Positions 14,462 to 15,051 of a stretch of DNA of 15,051 bases are shown here, one piece after another; positions within the stretch are counted from its first letter, which is position 1, and each line of letters begins with the position of its first letter. The DNA comes from Candidatus Heimdallarchaeota archaeon (lineage in GTDB: Archaea > Asgardarchaeota > Heimdallarchaeia > Hodarchaeales > LC-3): positions 1 to 15,051 of the forward strand of contig DAHXPE010000383.1 in the NCBI GenBank assembly GCA_027364495.1, given 5' to 3'. The notes below the pieces were generated by a model that ran no database searches, was not told where the DNA came from, and worked only from the letters and a program-made list of their open reading frames with translations. A program made the position numbers and the translations under genes.

Positions 14462-14962
14462 TTATGCGTTATATTCTCTATCTCCTGCTTCTCCCAATTC
14501 TGGAACAACATAGCCCTGTTTCATTCAACACAGGATCAACTTTACCGATATAAATTTCCGCATTTGGATTGGATACTTCTTTTCAATTATAGTTATTGCA
14601 TATTCTGAACCTATTTCACTTACTACTATGGTTCGAGAAGGGTTCAATGATTGTATTTTATTTTATTTTTGTCAATTTTTTTCAAAATCTTTACCTTTTT
14701 TTTCAATCATTGTTCATCTTGAGGCAGACAGCAAACCTATACGTGATTATAACAATTCTTCAAAAACTCCATCTGCCATTGGTAGGGCAGCTCTTAAAAC
14801 TCCTAATATGACTAAAACATTTTGGACATCTATATATTCTGCTTTCCCGAAAGAATCCTCAATAAACCCATTTTCCGTTGGCAATTCTTTAGATATTTCA
14901 TAAGCAAAGTACCTTCCTAGTTGAAAAAGATTCCTCCTAAACTCTAGTGGTGCGGTTGCCAT
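14462..14962 (-). pseudogene. upp: Decayed uracil phosphoribosyltransferase gene
   Basis: On the minus strand, the first 71 codons are intact and UPRTase-like: EFRRNLFQLGRYFAYEI, then ILGVLRAALPMADGVFEELL (family 'LRAgLPMadG'). After a TAA at 14747-14749 comes SRIGLLSASR (family 'ar.GfIsASR') and then a TGA at 14714-14716, followed by further stops. Homology resumes as TIVVSEIGSEYAITIIEKKYP, shifts frame at a duplicated TTGGA pentamer (14564-14573) into NPNAEIYIGKVDPVLNETG, and shifts again at a CCC run (14514-14516) into YVVPELGEAGDREYNA and a TAA. The PRPP-binding loop (DPMLATGGS type) expected before TIVVSE is missing. The extreme N-terminus also appears replaced. It cannot encode an active enzyme that makes UMP from uracil and PRPP. 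Confidence 0.88.
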
Positions 14963-14973
14963 ATTAATGCCTC

Positions 14974-15051
14974 AAAATCATTTTTTTCAAAAAGAGCAAC
15001 TTTAAGACCACGAAGAGCAGAATCACGTGCAATACCCGCTCCGGTAATTCC
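14974..15051 (-). pseudogene. Truncated N-terminal fragment of a GlpA/GlpD-type glycerol-3-phosphate dehydrogenase
   Basis: Reading leftwards from the window edge, the frame encodes GITGAGIARDSALRGLK followed by VALFEKNDF. This is the Rossmann FAD-binding start of FAD-dependent glycerol-3-phosphate dehydrogenases (GGGITGAGIARDAALRG...EK.DFA.GTSS). Homology stops after NDF: the expected AxGTSSRSSKLIHGG block is replaced by nine unrelated codons and TAG, and upp-like sequence begins in another frame. The gene is therefore broken at about 14974. Its start lies beyond the right edge. Which subfamily it belonged to cannot be told from 26 residues. Confidence 0.75.

Noticed and set aside
14626..14650. 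GTTCGAGA-like T-loop look-alike
   Set aside because: No acceptor stem or other cloverleaf arms fit, and the bases belong to the decayed upp coding sequence.
14628..14903. Open frame of 91 codons on the plus strand
   Set aside because: It is antisense to the upp pseudogene, whose homology on the other strand explains the sequence.
1..15051. CRISPR arrays, insertion sequences with transposase, rRNA genes
   Set aside because: No regularly spaced repeats, no transposase-like frame and no rRNA-like high-GC block were seen on either strand.

Overview
The window looks like chromosomal DNA of an AT-rich archaeon (about 30% G+C by eye). Archaeal signs are: a ThiR-type regulator (helix-turn-helix fused to a ThiN-like domain), an Lhr-family helicase next to an MJ0037-like phosphoesterase, TATA-like boxes about 22-29 nt before several start codons (which suggests leaderless mRNAs), and T-tract terminators. 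An Asgard-type lineage would fit the mix of complex I-like subunits, NadB, and UPRTase and glycerol-3-phosphate dehydrogenase remnants, but no marker here proves it. TTG/GTG starts are common.

Layout. (1) 1-2357: thiamine uptake and its control. A thiamine-binding lipoprotein/periplasmic-type protein (minus strand) is divergent from thiR (plus strand). A remnant of a second thiamine-binding-protein gene abuts the stop codon of the first. (2) 2368-6086: a leftward set of L-aspartate oxidase NadB (NAD biosynthesis), an uncatalogued-looking 50-codon ORF, and a 615-residue protein with Ig-like repeats and a helical, DUF4332-like C-terminus but no visible signal peptide. (3) 6394-11970: four rightward genes: an unrecognised protein with a faintly eIF5A-like N-terminal part and a Lys/Glu-rich repetitive tail, the Lhr-family helicase, the COG1407 phosphoesterase abutting or overlapping it, and a multi-pass membrane protein of the UPF0104/LPG-synthase-TM family. 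(4) 11971-12465: a gene-free stretch that starts with a long inverted repeat and ends in a nuoD promoter. (5) 12466-14249: a two-gene NuoD-NuoI (complex I Q-module) operon with unusual cysteine patterns. (6) 14250-15051: two strong T-tracts, then decayed genes on the minus strand: a uracil phosphoribosyltransferase pseudogene with stops, frameshifts and a lost PRPP loop, fused out of frame to a truncated N-terminal piece of a GlpA/GlpD-type dehydrogenase.

Functional links. ThiR and the thiamine-binding protein probably form a local sensor/transport pair. Helicase plus phosphoesterase resembles the bacterial ligase-associated repair pair. NuoD and NuoI would join a larger respiratory complex whose other subunits are encoded elsewhere. 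I see no mobile element with a transposase, no CRISPR array, and no tRNA or rRNA gene.
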